Notes: generated by a model from the letters alone, not told the origin. Counted from the stretch's first letter, positions 4,516-13,938 are shown. The stretch: DNA of 26,821 bases from Bacillota bacterium (GCA_023396795.1 JAEWUY010000042.1:1-26821); one strand, 5' to 3'. A program made the numbers and translations.

Positions 4516-6726
4516 ATGAACGAATATCAAAAACTTCTTAATGAAAGACAATACGAAGCCGTGTCTTCTTCCTCACAATTTCTGCGCATTGTCGCGGGTG
4601 CAGGAAGCGGAAAGACACGAGTTTTAACTTATCGCATCGCTTTTTTAATTGGCGAGTTAGGTATTTATCCTGAAAACATTTTAGCTTTTGCTTTTACCAA
4701 TAAAGCGGCAGGCGAGATGAAAGAGCGGGCTCTTAAATTAGTGCCTGAAGCTAATAACCATCTACGACTTTCAACCTTTCATAGTTTTTGCGCGCGTTTT
4801 TTACGTAGTGAAATTGGCGTTCTTGACTTTCCAAGTAGCTTTACCATCTTTGATGAAGACGACCAGGAAAAACTTTTAAAAAATGTCGCGGTGGAACTTA
4901 ATTATCAAAAGAAAGATCCAATTGTGAAAATGGCTTTTTCCTTTATCGGCGGTCATAAGACTGAAGGAAGATATCCTGAAGATGTGATTCTTCGCGATGA
5001 TGCCTATCCTGAACAAAAAGAATGCCTCAAGCTCTTCCGTCTTTACGAAGAAAGAAAGACCCAGCAAAAAGCTTTGGACTTTGATGATTTATTGCTTAGA
5101 ACGATTGAGATATTAGAAAACTATCCTCTCGTGCGACAGAAATGGGCGAATCGTTTTACGCATATTCTGATTGATGAGTTTCAGGACACAAACGATGTTC
5201 AATATAAGCTTGTGAAGTTACTAATGAAAGAAGGAACATCTTTATATGTTGTCGGTGATCCTGATCAAACCATTTATACGTGGCGAGGCGCGAATCAAAA
5301 AATTATTCTCGATTTTCATAAAGACTTTCCAATGGCGGAGACAATCATTCTCGATCGCAACTATCGCTCTTCCCAAACCATTTTGGATACTGCAAACCGT
5401 TTAATTAGTCATAACCGCTTAAGAGTAGCAAAAGATTTATACACTAAAAATAACTTAGGTGAAAAAATTGAAACGCAAAGGGCGTACTCGCGTGAGTCCG
5501 AAGCGACATGGGTTATTCGTGAAATTGAAAAATTGAAAAAAACAAAAATTGATTTTTCCTATCGTCAAGTCGCCATCTTATATCGCTCTAGTTACATCAC
5601 CTTACCTTTTGAAAAAGAGTTAGAAAAAAATAAAATCCCCTTTCAAATTTTTGGGGGCACAAAGTTCTTTCAAAGACGCGAAGTCAAAGACGTTATCGCT
5701 TATTTCCGCTTGCTTTACAATTCCTTTGACGACATTAGTTTTGAACGCATTGTCAATGTTCCGCGACGTAACTTTGGTGAGACCTCACTTGCAACTTTAA
5801 AATATGAAGCCCGGGCTCACGGTCTACCACTTTATGCTTTTGTCCGTGATATTGAAAAGTATGATACGGAATTAAAAACAAGAGCTGTTGTCGCTCTTTC
5901 TTCGATGGTGCATCTATTAGAAGGAACCCGGAAAAAACTTGAAGAAAAAATGGAAGCTTATCCAAGCATTCTTAGTCAATTTGTCATTGATCTTGGTTAT
6001 TATGATTATCTTGCCAAAGACGAAGATGGTGATGATCGCCTAGATAATGTCAAAATGTTATTTGATGACATCTTTAACTTCGCGAAACGTAATCCTGATT
6101 CACCGTTTGAAGAATATTTAGAATATGCCTCACTTGCCACCTCCCAAGATGATATTGATGAAGGTAACTTTGTTTCGATGATGACCATACATGTTGCGAA
6201 AGGATTAGAGTTTGATTATGTTTTCGTTATTGGTCTTAACGAAGGCGTTTTTCCAAGTTCGAGGTCGATGGATGAAGAAGGTTTTCGTGGTCTGGAAGAA
6301 GAACGACGCTTATGCTATGTCGCCTTTACGCGAGCGAAGAAAAAACTTTTCGTCTCATGTAATAAATCTTATTCATTTGTCCTGGATTCCGAACTTATCG
6401 CTTCGCGATTTTATAAGGAAGCAGGTTTGGAACTGCCCAAAGACCACGGTTATAAATATCGCGAACATGATTTTTATGACACCCCAGATATTTATGATGA
6501 TATTGATAAGGTAATCGATAATATCGAAACCGATGAACCGCAAGATAACTTTGTCGAGGACTGGAATGTTGGCGATATCGCCATTCATCAAAAGTTTGGT
6601 GAAGGCATCGTCACTAAAGTTCTTGGTGATACAATTATTGAGATCAACTTTTATGAGCATGGCAAAAAATCAATTTTAGCGAAGCACTTTATGTTATCGA
6701 AAAAAGGAGGCGTGGCCAAAGCATGA
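4516..6726 (+). CDS. pcrA: ATP-dependent DNA helicase PcrA (UvrD/Rep family)
   Basis: A 736-residue SF1A 3'-5' helicase that unwinds DNA in repair, rolling-circle replication and clearing of RecA or stalled polymerase. All the helicase motifs are visible: Walker A GAGSGKT (28-34), TFHSF (87-91), Walker B IDEFQDT (219-225), GDPDQTIYTWRGA (247-259), RNYRSSQTIL (281-290), TIHVAKGLEFD (about 556-566) and YVAFTRAKK (about 601-609). A C-terminal module from about residue 684 (GDIAIHQKFGEGIV onward) is the Tudor-like segment seen in PcrA, known in Bacillus for RNA polymerase contact. Length is full for the family. The stop overlaps the ligA start (ATGA), so the two are translationally coupled. The usual Bacillus upstream partner pcrB is absent. 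Confidence 0.97.
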   Translation: MNEYQKLLNERQYEAVSSSSQFLRIVAGAGSGKTRVLTYRIAFLIGELGIYPENILAFAFTNKAAGEMKERALKLVPEANNHLRLSTFHSFCARFLRSEIGVLDFPSSFTIFDEDDQEKLLKNVAVELNYQKKDPIVKMAFSFIGGHKTEGRYPEDVILRDDAYPEQKECLKLFRLYEERKTQQKALDFDDLLLRTIEILENYPLVRQKWANRFTHILIDEFQDTNDVQYKLVKLLMKEGTSLYVVGDPDQTIYTWRGANQKIILDFHKDFPMAETIILDRNYRSSQTILDTANRLISHNRLRVAKDLYTKNNLGEKIETQRAYSRESEATWVIREIEKLKKTKIDFSYRQVAILYRSSYITLPFEKELEKNKIPFQIFGGTKFFQRREVKDVIAYFRLLYNSFDDISFERIVNVPRRNFGETSLATLKYEARAHGLPLYAFVRDIEKYDTELKTRAVVALSSMVHLLEGTRKKLEEKMEAYPSILSQFVIDLGYYDYLAKDEDGDDRLDNVKMLFDDIFNFAKRNPDSPFEEYLEYASLATSQDDIDEGNFVSMMTIHVAKGLEFDYVFVIGLNEGVFPSSRSMDEEGFRGLEEERRLCYVAFTRAKKKLFVSCNKSYSFVLDSELIASRFYKEAGLELPKDHGYKYREHDFYDTPDIYDDIDKVIDNIETDEPQDNFVEDWNVGDIAIHQKFGEGIVTKVLGDTIIEINFYEHGKKSILAKHFMLSKKGGVAKA

Positions 6727-8720
6727 GCGACAAAGAAAGAGTCATTGAACTGACCAAACTATTAGAACGCTACAACTATGAATATTATGTTTTGGACAAC
6801 CCTTCCGTTAGTGATGCTGAATACGATCGCTTGATTAACGAACTAATTTTGCTCGAAGAGAAAAATCCTGAACTCAAGTCTTTGCTTTCACCAACTCAAA
6901 GAGTGGGAGGGAAAGTGTTATCTGAATTTGAAAAGATTACGCATAAACGCAGCATGCTATCGCTAGCAAATGCTTTCAATGATAAAGATATTCGCGACTT
7001 TGACCGTAAAGTCCGTGAAGCCTTACAAGTTTCTTCCATCTCTTATATGTGTGAGATGAAAATCGATGGTTTAGCTATTTCTCTTGATTATCTAGGTGGG
7101 CAATTAAACTACGCCGTTACGCGTGGCGATGGGGCCGTCGGCGAAAACGTTACCAATAATGTCATCACCATAAAATCGATTCCTGTCAAAATTGCTGAAG
7201 CCGGCAATCTGGAAATTCGTGGGGAAGTATTTATGCCAAAAGCCTCATTAAGCGAACTAAATCAAGCCCGTCAAGAAAACGGTGAGCCCTTACTTGCTAA
7301 TGCCCGGAATGCGGCAGCGGGATCGATTCGTCAACTTGATTCAAAAATCGCTGCCTCACGTAAGTTAGACGCTTATTGGTATTACTTTGTAAACGCCTCT
7401 GATTTTGGCATTCACCGCCATAGTGAAGCCCTAGCTTACTTAGACAATCTCGGCTTTAAAACTAATAAAGAACGGCGTCTTTGCAAGGATATTGACGAAG
7501 TTATTGCTTTTATTCATGAATATCAAGATAAACGCAATGCCCTAGCCTATGACATTGATGGAATAGTTATTAAAGTCGATGATTTACGTAGTTATTCTGA
7601 GTTAGGTTATACCGCTAAGACACCACGATGGGCGATTGCTTATAAATTCCCACCCGAAGAAGTAACCACCCGGTTAATTGATATTGTTTTTACCGTTGGC
7701 CGAACAGGCAAGATTACACCTAATGCCGTTTTAGAACCAGTTCGCGTTGCGGGCTCACTCGTGCAAAGAGCGACGCTTCATAACGAAGATTTTATTTATG
7801 ATAAAGGTCTTAAGATTGGTGATTTTGTTACTTTGCGAAAAGCCGGGGACGTCATTCCGGAAGTTGTTCGTCCTCTCATTGAGAGACGTGATGATCAAGT
7901 TCGTGATTTTAAAATGATTGATAACTGTCCAGTATGTGCTTCACCATTAGTCAAAGTCGAAGCGATGCATTTTTGTAAGAATCCCCACTGTCCCGCCAAA
8001 AAGATTGAAGGTATTATTCACTTCGCCTCTCGGGATGTGATGGATATTGATGGCATGGGCGAAAAAGTGGTGGAACAATTTTTTAATCAAAACTTTATTA
8101 CTTCAATGGCGGATATATATTCACTCGCTCAACATCGAGACGAAATCGTTGAGATTGATGGCTGGAGTGATAAGTCGATTGACAATCTCTTAGGGGCTAT
8201 TGAAAAATCAAAAACCAATTCCCTTGAAAAATTACTTTTTGGCTTAGGCATTAAAGAAGTCGGTGAGAAGATGGCCAAAGTCTTAGCGAGACGTTTTAAT
8301 AATCTCGAGGCTTTCTTTTCTTTGAGCCTTGATGACTTATTACTTGTCGAAGATGTTGGACCGGTTGTCGCTAAATCAATTGTTAATTATTTCGCGGATG
8401 AACATAACCGCCTATTAATTGAGCAATTAAAAGCTAGTGGACTAAACTTTAAATACCTTGGTCAGGATGTTATTAATAAGTCTTCGCCCTTTTATGGTAA
8501 GACTATTGTCTTAACCGGAACGATGAGTAAATATGGCCGTAAGGAAGCAAGCGCTCTATTAGAAAATCTCGGAGCGAAAGTCACTGGCTCAGTTTCCAAG
8601 TTGACCGACATTGTTATTTATGGCGTTGATGCCGGCTCCAAACTTGATAAAGCTCAAGCTCTTGGGGTGCGGATTATGGACGAAGAAGAATTTTTACGCC
8701 TTCTTCAAAATGAAGAATGA
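6723..8720 (+). CDS. ligA: NAD-dependent DNA ligase LigA
   Basis: A 665-residue essential ligase that seals nicks in duplex DNA using NAD+, working in Okazaki fragment joining and repair. The domain order is complete. Domain Ia has a YYVLDNPSVSDAEYD segment. The adenylation domain has the AMP-accepting lysine K113 in KIDG. An OB fold contains TVGRTGKITPNAVLEPV. A zinc finger uses C402, C405, C418 and C423. Helix-hairpin-helix repeats follow (about 430-575), and a BRCT domain ends the protein (about 588-662, with KTIVLTGTM and DIVIYG). No key residue is missing. The ATG overlaps the pcrA stop by 4 bases, and a GGAGG lies shortly upstream within the pcrA coding end. The pcrA-ligA pair is conserved across Bacilli. 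Confidence 0.98.
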   Translation: MSDKERVIELTKLLERYNYEYYVLDNPSVSDAEYDRLINELILLEEKNPELKSLLSPTQRVGGKVLSEFEKITHKRSMLSLANAFNDKDIRDFDRKVREALQVSSISYMCEMKIDGLAISLDYLGGQLNYAVTRGDGAVGENVTNNVITIKSIPVKIAEAGNLEIRGEVFMPKASLSELNQARQENGEPLLANARNAAAGSIRQLDSKIAASRKLDAYWYYFVNASDFGIHRHSEALAYLDNLGFKTNKERRLCKDIDEVIAFIHEYQDKRNALAYDIDGIVIKVDDLRSYSELGYTAKTPRWAIAYKFPPEEVTTRLIDIVFTVGRTGKITPNAVLEPVRVAGSLVQRATLHNEDFIYDKGLKIGDFVTLRKAGDVIPEVVRPLIERRDDQVRDFKMIDNCPVCASPLVKVEAMHFCKNPHCPAKKIEGIIHFASRDVMDIDGMGEKVVEQFFNQNFITSMADIYSLAQHRDEIVEIDGWSDKSIDNLLGAIEKSKTNSLEKLLFGLGIKEVGEKMAKVLARRFNNLEAFFSLSLDDLLLVEDVGPVVAKSIVNYFADEHNRLLIEQLKASGLNFKYLGQDVINKSSPFYGKTIVLTGTMSKYGRKEASALLENLGAKVTGSVSKLTDIVIYGVDAGSKLDKAQALGVRIMDEEEFLRLLQNEE

Positions 8721-8732
8721 AAGTGCTATGAT
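8704..8732 (+). promoter_or_regulatory. Promoter of gatCAB, overlapping the end of ligA
   Basis: The -35 TTCAAA (8704-8709, 4/6) and -10 TATGAT (8727-8732, 5/6) are separated by 17 bases, and TG one base before the -10 makes it extended. Predicted +1 near 8739 gives a leader of about 20 bases. It lets gatCAB be transcribed independently of pcrA-ligA. Confidence 0.6.
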
Positions 8733-8758
8733 ACATTAAGCCGAAGTGAATAAGAAAT

Positions 8759-9055
8759 ATGAAAGCAATTAATAAAGAAGTACTTAAAGACGCAGCGAAA
8801 AGATTACTTTTCGAGATGTCTGAACAAGAATATGACACGCTTCTTAAAGAGTTTGATGTTGTCATTAAACAAATGGAGTTAATCGGTAAGATTGAAGGCG
8901 TTGATGGTTACGCCCCAATGACTTTTCCTTTTGATTGCACAACCGCTTACTTACGGGAAGATATTCCCGCTCGGCCGTTAAGTAAAGACGAAGCACTACG
9001 CAATGCCAAAAATAAACTCGGGGGCCAAATCAAGTTGCCTAAGGTGGTTGGTTAA
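8759..9055 (+). CDS. gatC: Aspartyl/glutamyl-tRNA amidotransferase subunit C
   Basis: The 98-residue small subunit of the GatCAB complex, which wraps around GatA and links it to GatB. The typical N-terminal helices are present (about residues 5-40), followed by the Asp/Pro-containing belt VDGYAPMTFPF (about 48-58) and the LREDIP motif (about 64-69) that is the family hallmark. Length is normal. The ATG has no clear Shine-Dalgarno. The stop TAA shares one base with the gatA ATG, so the genes are coupled. GatCAB converts misacylated Glu-tRNAGln (and in some species Asp-tRNAAsn) to the correct form in the cytoplasm. Confidence 0.93.
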   Translation: MKAINKEVLKDAAKRLLFEMSEQEYDTLLKEFDVVIKQMELIGKIEGVDGYAPMTFPFDCTTAYLREDIPARPLSKDEALRNAKNKLGGQIKLPKVVG

Positions 9056-10515
9056 TGCAATTTTTAGATTTAACCTTACGGGAATTACATAATGAACTAG
9101 TCAAAAAGACGGTGACGCCTTTAGATTTAGTTAAAGAAGCCCTTTTAAGAGCGCGAGCCGATAACAATAATGCCTTTGAATACATTATGGAAAAAGAAGC
9201 TCTAGAGATGGCTAGCAAACTTAAAGAACCAGAAGTAGAAAATTTATTTTGGGGTATCCCCTTTGTTGTTAAAGATAATTTTTCGACGAAAGATGTTCCG
9301 ACGACCGCTAGTAGTAATATTCTTAATGGTTATGTTCCTGTTTTTGACGCCACAGTTGTCAAAAAGTTGATCGATGCGAAAGCTATTCCAATTGCTAAAG
9401 CAACCTTAGACGAACTGGCAATGGGAGGATCAGGAACGACCGGACATTTAGGAACAACCTTTAATCCCTATGATAAACAGCATGAACACATCGTTGGTGG
9501 TTCTTCTTGTGGATCGGCAGTTGCGGTTGCGGCTTCGATAGTTCCCTTCGCTCTTGGTAGTGACACGGGTGATTCGATTCGTAAACCCGCTAGTTACGCC
9601 GGTCTTGTTGGCTTTAAGCCAACGTGGGGACGTATTTCCCGTCTAGGTCTATTTCCTTTTGCCACTTCTCTTGATCACGTTGGATATTTTACAAGGAGCG
9701 TATATGACGCGGCCCATTTATTAAACCTGCTCGCGGGACGTGACGTTGAAGACGCGACTTCTTCAGAACTTCCGGTCGAAGATTATACAAAACTATTAAC
9801 CACTGATTTAAAAGGTGTGCGCATTGCCATTATTAAAGAAATCGTTGATTCCATTTATGACAAAAGCATTAATGCTGCTTTTCAAAAAACCTTAGCCTCT
9901 TTAAAAATTCGTGGGGCGAAAGTCGAATATGTCTCAATGGACCGAAAACTATTAGAAGCATTATTTCCGACTTATGTCGTTATCTCTTGTGCGGAAGCGA
10001 CAAGTAATAACGCTAATCTAGATGGGATTAAGTTTGGACCTTACTATAACGGCAAAACTTATGACGAAGCGATGAACAAAGCACGCAGTAAAGGTTTCTC
10101 GGAATTAATTAAACGTCGCTTTGTCATCGGCAGTTTCTGCTTAATGCGCGAAAACCAAGAAGTCTTATTTTTACGAGCCCAAAAAGTGCGACGGATGGTC
10201 GTTGATAAAGTAAACGAAATATTCGAAAGTTATGACGCTATTTTCTTGCCAGCTTCACCGACACCCGCCCCGAAACTAGGAGAGACATCGGATCGTCTTT
10301 CTGATGAGTATCTAATTGCTGATAACCATATGGTGATTGGTAACTTTGGTGGTTTTCCATCAATTACTATTCCTTTAGGCTTTAAAGGCAAATTACCCTT
10401 TGGTGGTAATCTAACCGCTAAAGCCTTTAACGAAGTCAAGTTATTACAAATCGCTAATGTTATCGAAGATATCACTGGTTTTTATAATCTTAGTGTTAGG
10501 ACGGCTAAACTATGA
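9055..10515 (+). CDS. gatA: Glutamyl-tRNA(Gln) amidotransferase subunit A
   Basis: A 486-residue amidase-signature enzyme. It hydrolyses glutamine to ammonia, which is channelled to GatB. The Ser-cisSer-Lys triad is K73 (FVVKDNF), S150 (GGSSCGS) and S174 (SDTGDSIRKPA), with spacing as in other GatA proteins. Two positions differ from the commonest sequence: Cys at the usual GGSSGGS middle Gly, and Asp before the nucleophile (GDSIR instead of GGSIR). Neither removes a catalytic residue. The length is normal and the C-terminal SPTPAPKLGE and GGFPSITIP segments are present. It overlaps gatC by 1 base and gatB by 4 bases, so the three subunits should be made in equal amounts. Confidence 0.97.
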   Translation: MQFLDLTLRELHNELVKKTVTPLDLVKEALLRARADNNNAFEYIMEKEALEMASKLKEPEVENLFWGIPFVVKDNFSTKDVPTTASSNILNGYVPVFDATVVKKLIDAKAIPIAKATLDELAMGGSGTTGHLGTTFNPYDKQHEHIVGGSSCGSAVAVAASIVPFALGSDTGDSIRKPASYAGLVGFKPTWGRISRLGLFPFATSLDHVGYFTRSVYDAAHLLNLLAGRDVEDATSSELPVEDYTKLLTTDLKGVRIAIIKEIVDSIYDKSINAAFQKTLASLKIRGAKVEYVSMDRKLLEALFPTYVVISCAEATSNNANLDGIKFGPYYNGKTYDEAMNKARSKGFSELIKRRFVIGSFCLMRENQEVLFLRAQKVRRMVVDKVNEIFESYDAIFLPASPTPAPKLGETSDRLSDEYLIADNHMVIGNFGGFPSITIPLGFKGKLPFGGNLTAKAFNEVKLLQIANVIEDITGFYNLSVRTAKL

Positions 10516-11939
10516 ACTTTGAAGCGGTCATCGGATTAGAAATCCATGTCGAAATGAAAACGCGGAGTAAGATGTTTTCTAACGCTCCTGTTGAGTTTGG
10601 TGTGGAACCTAATACTTTAGTGTCTCCCAATGACATTGCTTTTCCAGGTACGATGCCCACGGTTAATAAACAAGCCGTTATTAATGCAATTAGAGTTGCG
10701 AATGCTTTGCATATGAGTATTGATGATACTTTAATCTTTGACCGCAAAAACTATTTCTATAGTGATTTACCTAAAGGTTATCAAATCACGCAGAATCGAC
10801 GCCCTATTGGCTCAGAGGGCTATTTAGATATTAAGACCGACTCAGTCCATCGCATTGCTATCGAAAGACTACATCTAGAAGAAGATACTTGTAAGCAACT
10901 CCACTTTAGTGAGTATACCTTGCTTGACTATAATCGTTCTGGCGTGCCGTTAATTGAAATTGTGTCTAAGCCCGATATTCGAACTGGCGAAGAGGCGATG
11001 AAATATGTTGAAGCCATTCGTTCAATCGTTATTTACGCGGATGTCAGTGATGGCAAGATGGAAGAAGGATCATTACGCTGTGATGTTAATATTTCCCTTC
11101 GTCCTATTGGCGTGGACCGCCTAGGTACGAAAGTTGAAATCAAAAACTTAAATAGTATTGCTAATATTCAAAAGGCAATTGATTTTGAAATTCGCCGTCA
11201 AGAAAGTTTATTGTTAACTGGCACTCCTGTTATTCAGGAAACAAGACGTTTTGACGAAGCGAGCAAAGAAACGATTACTATGCGGGTTAAAACAGACGCT
11301 GTTGATTATAAATATTTTATTGAGCCGAACATCTCTCCCATTAAGTTAAGCCAAGACTTTATTGATGAGGCGATTTCCTCTTGTCCTGAATTAGCCCAAG
11401 TAAAAGAAGATCGTTATTTAAATAAGCAAGGCCTAAGTGAAAGAGACGCTAATATTATTTTGCAAAGCAAAGACTTAGCTAAGTACTACGATGATGCCGC
11501 TAAACACACAAATAATTATAAAGCTTTAGCTAACTGGGTAACTGGTGAGGTTATTGCCTACTTAAATAAGCGTAATATTCCGATTGAGAATTTCTTTATT
11601 TCTCCTGCCCAATTAGCGTTACTTATCAATATGATTGAGAACAAAGAAATATCCAACAAACAAGGCAGAGATATTTTCCAAGAGATGTTAACAAACGCCT
11701 TTAGTGTCAAGGAAGCCAAAGACAAACTTAATATCAGCACGCAAATTAATGACGATAATGTTATTCTTACTTATGTAAACGAAGTCTTAAATGCTTTTCC
11801 GGAGTCGATTAAAGACTTTAAAGACGGTAAAGATCGAGCCTTGGGTTTCTTAGTCGGCCAAGTCATGAAAAGATCACAAGGCAAAGTCAATCCCGGATTA
11901 ACATCAAAGCTTCTTTTAGAAGAACTAAATAAGAGGTAA
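10512..11939 (+). CDS. gatB: Aspartyl/glutamyl-tRNA amidotransferase subunit B
   Basis: A 475-residue tRNA-binding and kinase-like subunit that activates the misacylated Glu (or Asp) on tRNA with ATP and receives ammonia from GatA. The N-terminal catalytic cradle is typical: AVIGLEIHVEM at 5-15, then GTMPTVN, YFYSDLPKGYQITQ, LLDYNRSGVPLIEIVSKPD and GSLRCDVNISLRP. The helical linker and C-terminal YqeY-like tail (about 330-475) are complete. The cysteine pairs that bind zinc in some GatB proteins are not seen. The presence of GatCAB suggests the organism makes Gln-tRNA by the indirect route and may lack GlnRS; the second point is inference. Confidence 0.97.
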   Translation: MNFEAVIGLEIHVEMKTRSKMFSNAPVEFGVEPNTLVSPNDIAFPGTMPTVNKQAVINAIRVANALHMSIDDTLIFDRKNYFYSDLPKGYQITQNRRPIGSEGYLDIKTDSVHRIAIERLHLEEDTCKQLHFSEYTLLDYNRSGVPLIEIVSKPDIRTGEEAMKYVEAIRSIVIYADVSDGKMEEGSLRCDVNISLRPIGVDRLGTKVEIKNLNSIANIQKAIDFEIRRQESLLLTGTPVIQETRRFDEASKETITMRVKTDAVDYKYFIEPNISPIKLSQDFIDEAISSCPELAQVKEDRYLNKQGLSERDANIILQSKDLAKYYDDAAKHTNNYKALANWVTGEVIAYLNKRNIPIENFFISPAQLALLINMIENKEISNKQGRDIFQEMLTNAFSVKEAKDKLNISTQINDDNVILTYVNEVLNAFPESIKDFKDGKDRALGFLVGQVMKRSQGKVNPGLTSKLLLEELNKR

Positions 11940-11943
11940 AAAC

Positions 11944-12960
11944 ATGAAGACAATTTTAGTAACAGGAGGAACAGGCTTTATTGGCTCACACACCAGTGTT
12001 GAGTTACTTAATGCTGGTTACGAAGTAATCATTGTTGATAGTCTAGTCAATTCTAAAGTTTTAGTCTTAGACCGCATCGAAAAGATTACTGGTAAACGTC
12101 CGTTGTTTTATCTTGCTGATCTTCGCGACGAAGAAAAAGTTCGCGACATATTTAACAAACACCAGGTTGATGCTGTTATTCACTTCGCGGGTTTAAAAGC
12201 GGTAGGGGAATCAGTCGAAAAACCTGAACTTTATTACGATAACAATATTGGATCTTCCAAAGTCCTTCTTAAAGTTATGAAGGAATTTGCTGTTAAGAAT
12301 ATTGTTTTCTCTTCGTCAGCAACGGCTTATGGCGTTCCGGACCACGTTCCGCTTTACGAAAGCGACCCGATTAAGAAAGCTACAAATCCTTACGGTCAAA
12401 CCAAAATCGAAATCGAGAAGTTGTTGCAAACTGAATACGAAAAAGACAAGAGTATGAATATTGTTATTCTTCGTTACTTTAATCCAATTGGAGCTCATTC
12501 CAGTGGTTTAATGGGCGAAGACCCCAATGATATACCGAATAACCTCATGCCTTATATTACTCAAGTAGCGATTGGCAAAAGACCGCAATTAAACATCTTT
12601 GGTAATGACTATAAGACTCCAGACGGTACCGGGGTACGTGATTACATTCACGTTGTCGATTTAGCTAAAGGCCACCTAGCCTCCTTAAAAGTCATTAAAG
12701 ACAAACAAGGATTAGAGATATATAATCTTGGAACAGGTAAAGGTACTTCCGTTTTAGATTTAGTAAAGGCTTTCGAAAAAGTTAACGGCATTAAGATTCC
12801 TTATGTTATTGGCCCACGAAGAGGCGGCGACATTGACGAAAACTATGCGAATTGTGATAAGGCTTTAAAAGAAATTAATTGGCAGGCAACACTAACAATA
12901 GAAGATTGTTGCCGCGATGCCTGGAAGTGGCAGAAGAATAACCCGAATGGTTATGAATAA
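11944..12960 (+). CDS. galE: UDP-glucose 4-epimerase GalE
   Basis: A 338-residue extended short-chain dehydrogenase that interconverts UDP-glucose and UDP-galactose (some relatives also act on the GlcNAc/GalNAc forms), using bound NAD+. Visible: the Rossmann motif GGTGFIG (8-14), active-site SSSATAYG (123-130) with the catalytic Ser, Y150 and K154 in the YGQTK motif, and the GalE-type NPIGAHSSGLMGEDP and GVRDYIHV segments. A strong AGAGGT ribosome site precedes the ATG, 4 bases after gatB ends, so it can be read through from the gat operon. It stands at the entry to the sugar-nucleotide genes but keeps the codon use of the housekeeping block. Confidence 0.95.
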   Translation: MKTILVTGGTGFIGSHTSVELLNAGYEVIIVDSLVNSKVLVLDRIEKITGKRPLFYLADLRDEEKVRDIFNKHQVDAVIHFAGLKAVGESVEKPELYYDNNIGSSKVLLKVMKEFAVKNIVFSSSATAYGVPDHVPLYESDPIKKATNPYGQTKIEIEKLLQTEYEKDKSMNIVILRYFNPIGAHSSGLMGEDPNDIPNNLMPYITQVAIGKRPQLNIFGNDYKTPDGTGVRDYIHVVDLAKGHLASLKVIKDKQGLEIYNLGTGKGTSVLDLVKAFEKVNGIKIPYVIGPRRGGDIDENYANCDKALKEINWQATLTIEDCCRDAWKWQKNNPNGYE

Positions 12961-12972
12961 ACATAAATGACT

Positions 12973-12978
12973 TATAAT
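12973..12978 (+). promoter_or_regulatory. Perfect -10 box TATAAT before the hydrolase gene
   Basis: A consensus TATAAT lies 13 bases after the galE stop. The -35 candidate TTATGA (12951-12956, 16-base spacer) is poor. Predicted +1 near 12985 falls on the GAGGA ribosome site itself, giving a very short leader. Confidence 0.45.
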
Positions 12979-12996
12979 GGAAAAGAGGATTAATTT

Positions 12997-13938
12997 ATGG
13001 CTCGAGAAAAAGTGAAGATGACTTTAAAAAACGGCGAAGAATTGTTTGGCTATTCTTGGACCGTCGAAAAACCGATTGCTAACGTTGTTATTTTAACGGG
13101 CATGGAAGAACATTCGCTTCGCTATGACAATTTTGCCAATTTTCTAAACGATAATGGTTATAACGTTTATTGCGTTGACCATTATGGTCAAGGCGAAAAC
13201 ACCAATGAACCGGAAGAACTAGGCGTGTGGCCAGTTTCTGGATTTTCTAAGACCGTTAAAAACACTGACGAACTTGTCGAAAAACTAAGAGTCTCGGTTT
13301 TACCGACTTATCTCTTTGGTCATTCGATGGGTAGTTTTATTGTCCAGGACTATATCCAAAGATATACCGAACACGTTAACAAAGTTATTTTGTCAGGTAC
13401 GAATGGTCCTAATAAGTTAATGATTAGCATTGGCTATTTCTTATCTCGTTTGCTTGTTAATAAAAAGAACGCGAAGAAACCTTCCAAGTTCTTAAGAAAC
13501 TTAATGCTTGGTCCTTACACCTCTGCGATTAAAAATCATAAAACTAAAACCGATTGGCTCAGTGTTAACGAAGAAAACGTTCGTTGTTATAACGAAGATC
13601 CTAAATGCGGGTTCTTATACGAATCAAAAAGTAGTTTCTATCGTGAGTTTTTAAAAGGACTAAATCGTCTTCATAAAACAAAGTTTATGCGGAAGATCCG
13701 TCAAGATATGTCAATTCTTTTAATTGCTGGCGAAGGCGATCCGGTCGGCAATATGTCCAAAGGACCATTAAAACTTGCAAAGCTTTACAAAAAGCTAGGC
13801 ATTAAAGACGTACAAACAATTATTTATCCTAATATGAGACACGAAGTGTTAAACGAAACGGATAATAAGAAAGTTTACGCGGATGTTTTAGCGTTCTTAA
13901 AAGAAGAGCACGCGAAAGCGGAAGCGATGATTAAATAA
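12997..13938 (+). CDS. Alpha/beta hydrolase, serine aminopeptidase S33 / monoacylglycerol lipase-like
   Basis: A 313-residue cytoplasmic alpha/beta-hydrolase. The nucleophile elbow is GHSMGS (108-113) with S110. The acid is probably D248 in AGEGDPVG and the base H282 in NMRHEVLNE, so the triad is complete. The cap domain (about 140-225) is basic. The fold and the LTGMEEHSLRYDNFANFL opening resemble the lysophospholipase/monoglyceride lipase group (Hydrolase_4), but the substrate cannot be told from sequence. There is no signal peptide. A GAGGA ribosome site precedes the ATG, and the rfbA gene follows after 10 bases. Its codon use matches the housekeeping block, so it may be the last ancestral gene before the polysaccharide locus. 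Confidence 0.85.
   Translation: MAREKVKMTLKNGEELFGYSWTVEKPIANVVILTGMEEHSLRYDNFANFLNDNGYNVYCVDHYGQGENTNEPEELGVWPVSGFSKTVKNTDELVEKLRVSVLPTYLFGHSMGSFIVQDYIQRYTEHVNKVILSGTNGPNKLMISIGYFLSRLLVNKKNAKKPSKFLRNLMLGPYTSAIKNHKTKTDWLSVNEENVRCYNEDPKCGFLYESKSSFYREFLKGLNRLHKTKFMRKIRQDMSILLIAGEGDPVGNMSKGPLKLAKLYKKLGIKDVQTIIYPNMRHEVLNETDNKKVYADVLAFLKEEHAKAEAMIK

Noticed and set aside
8701..8717. TTCTTC/GAAGAA hairpin at the end of ligA as a terminator
   Set aside because: The stem is only 6 bp, it lies inside coding sequence, has no T-run, and overlaps a good promoter for gatCAB.
6723..8720. Mycoplasma genetic code (UGA = Trp)
   Set aside because: pcrA, ligA, gatA, rfbB and licD end at TGA exactly where their families end, and Trp is encoded by TGG throughout.
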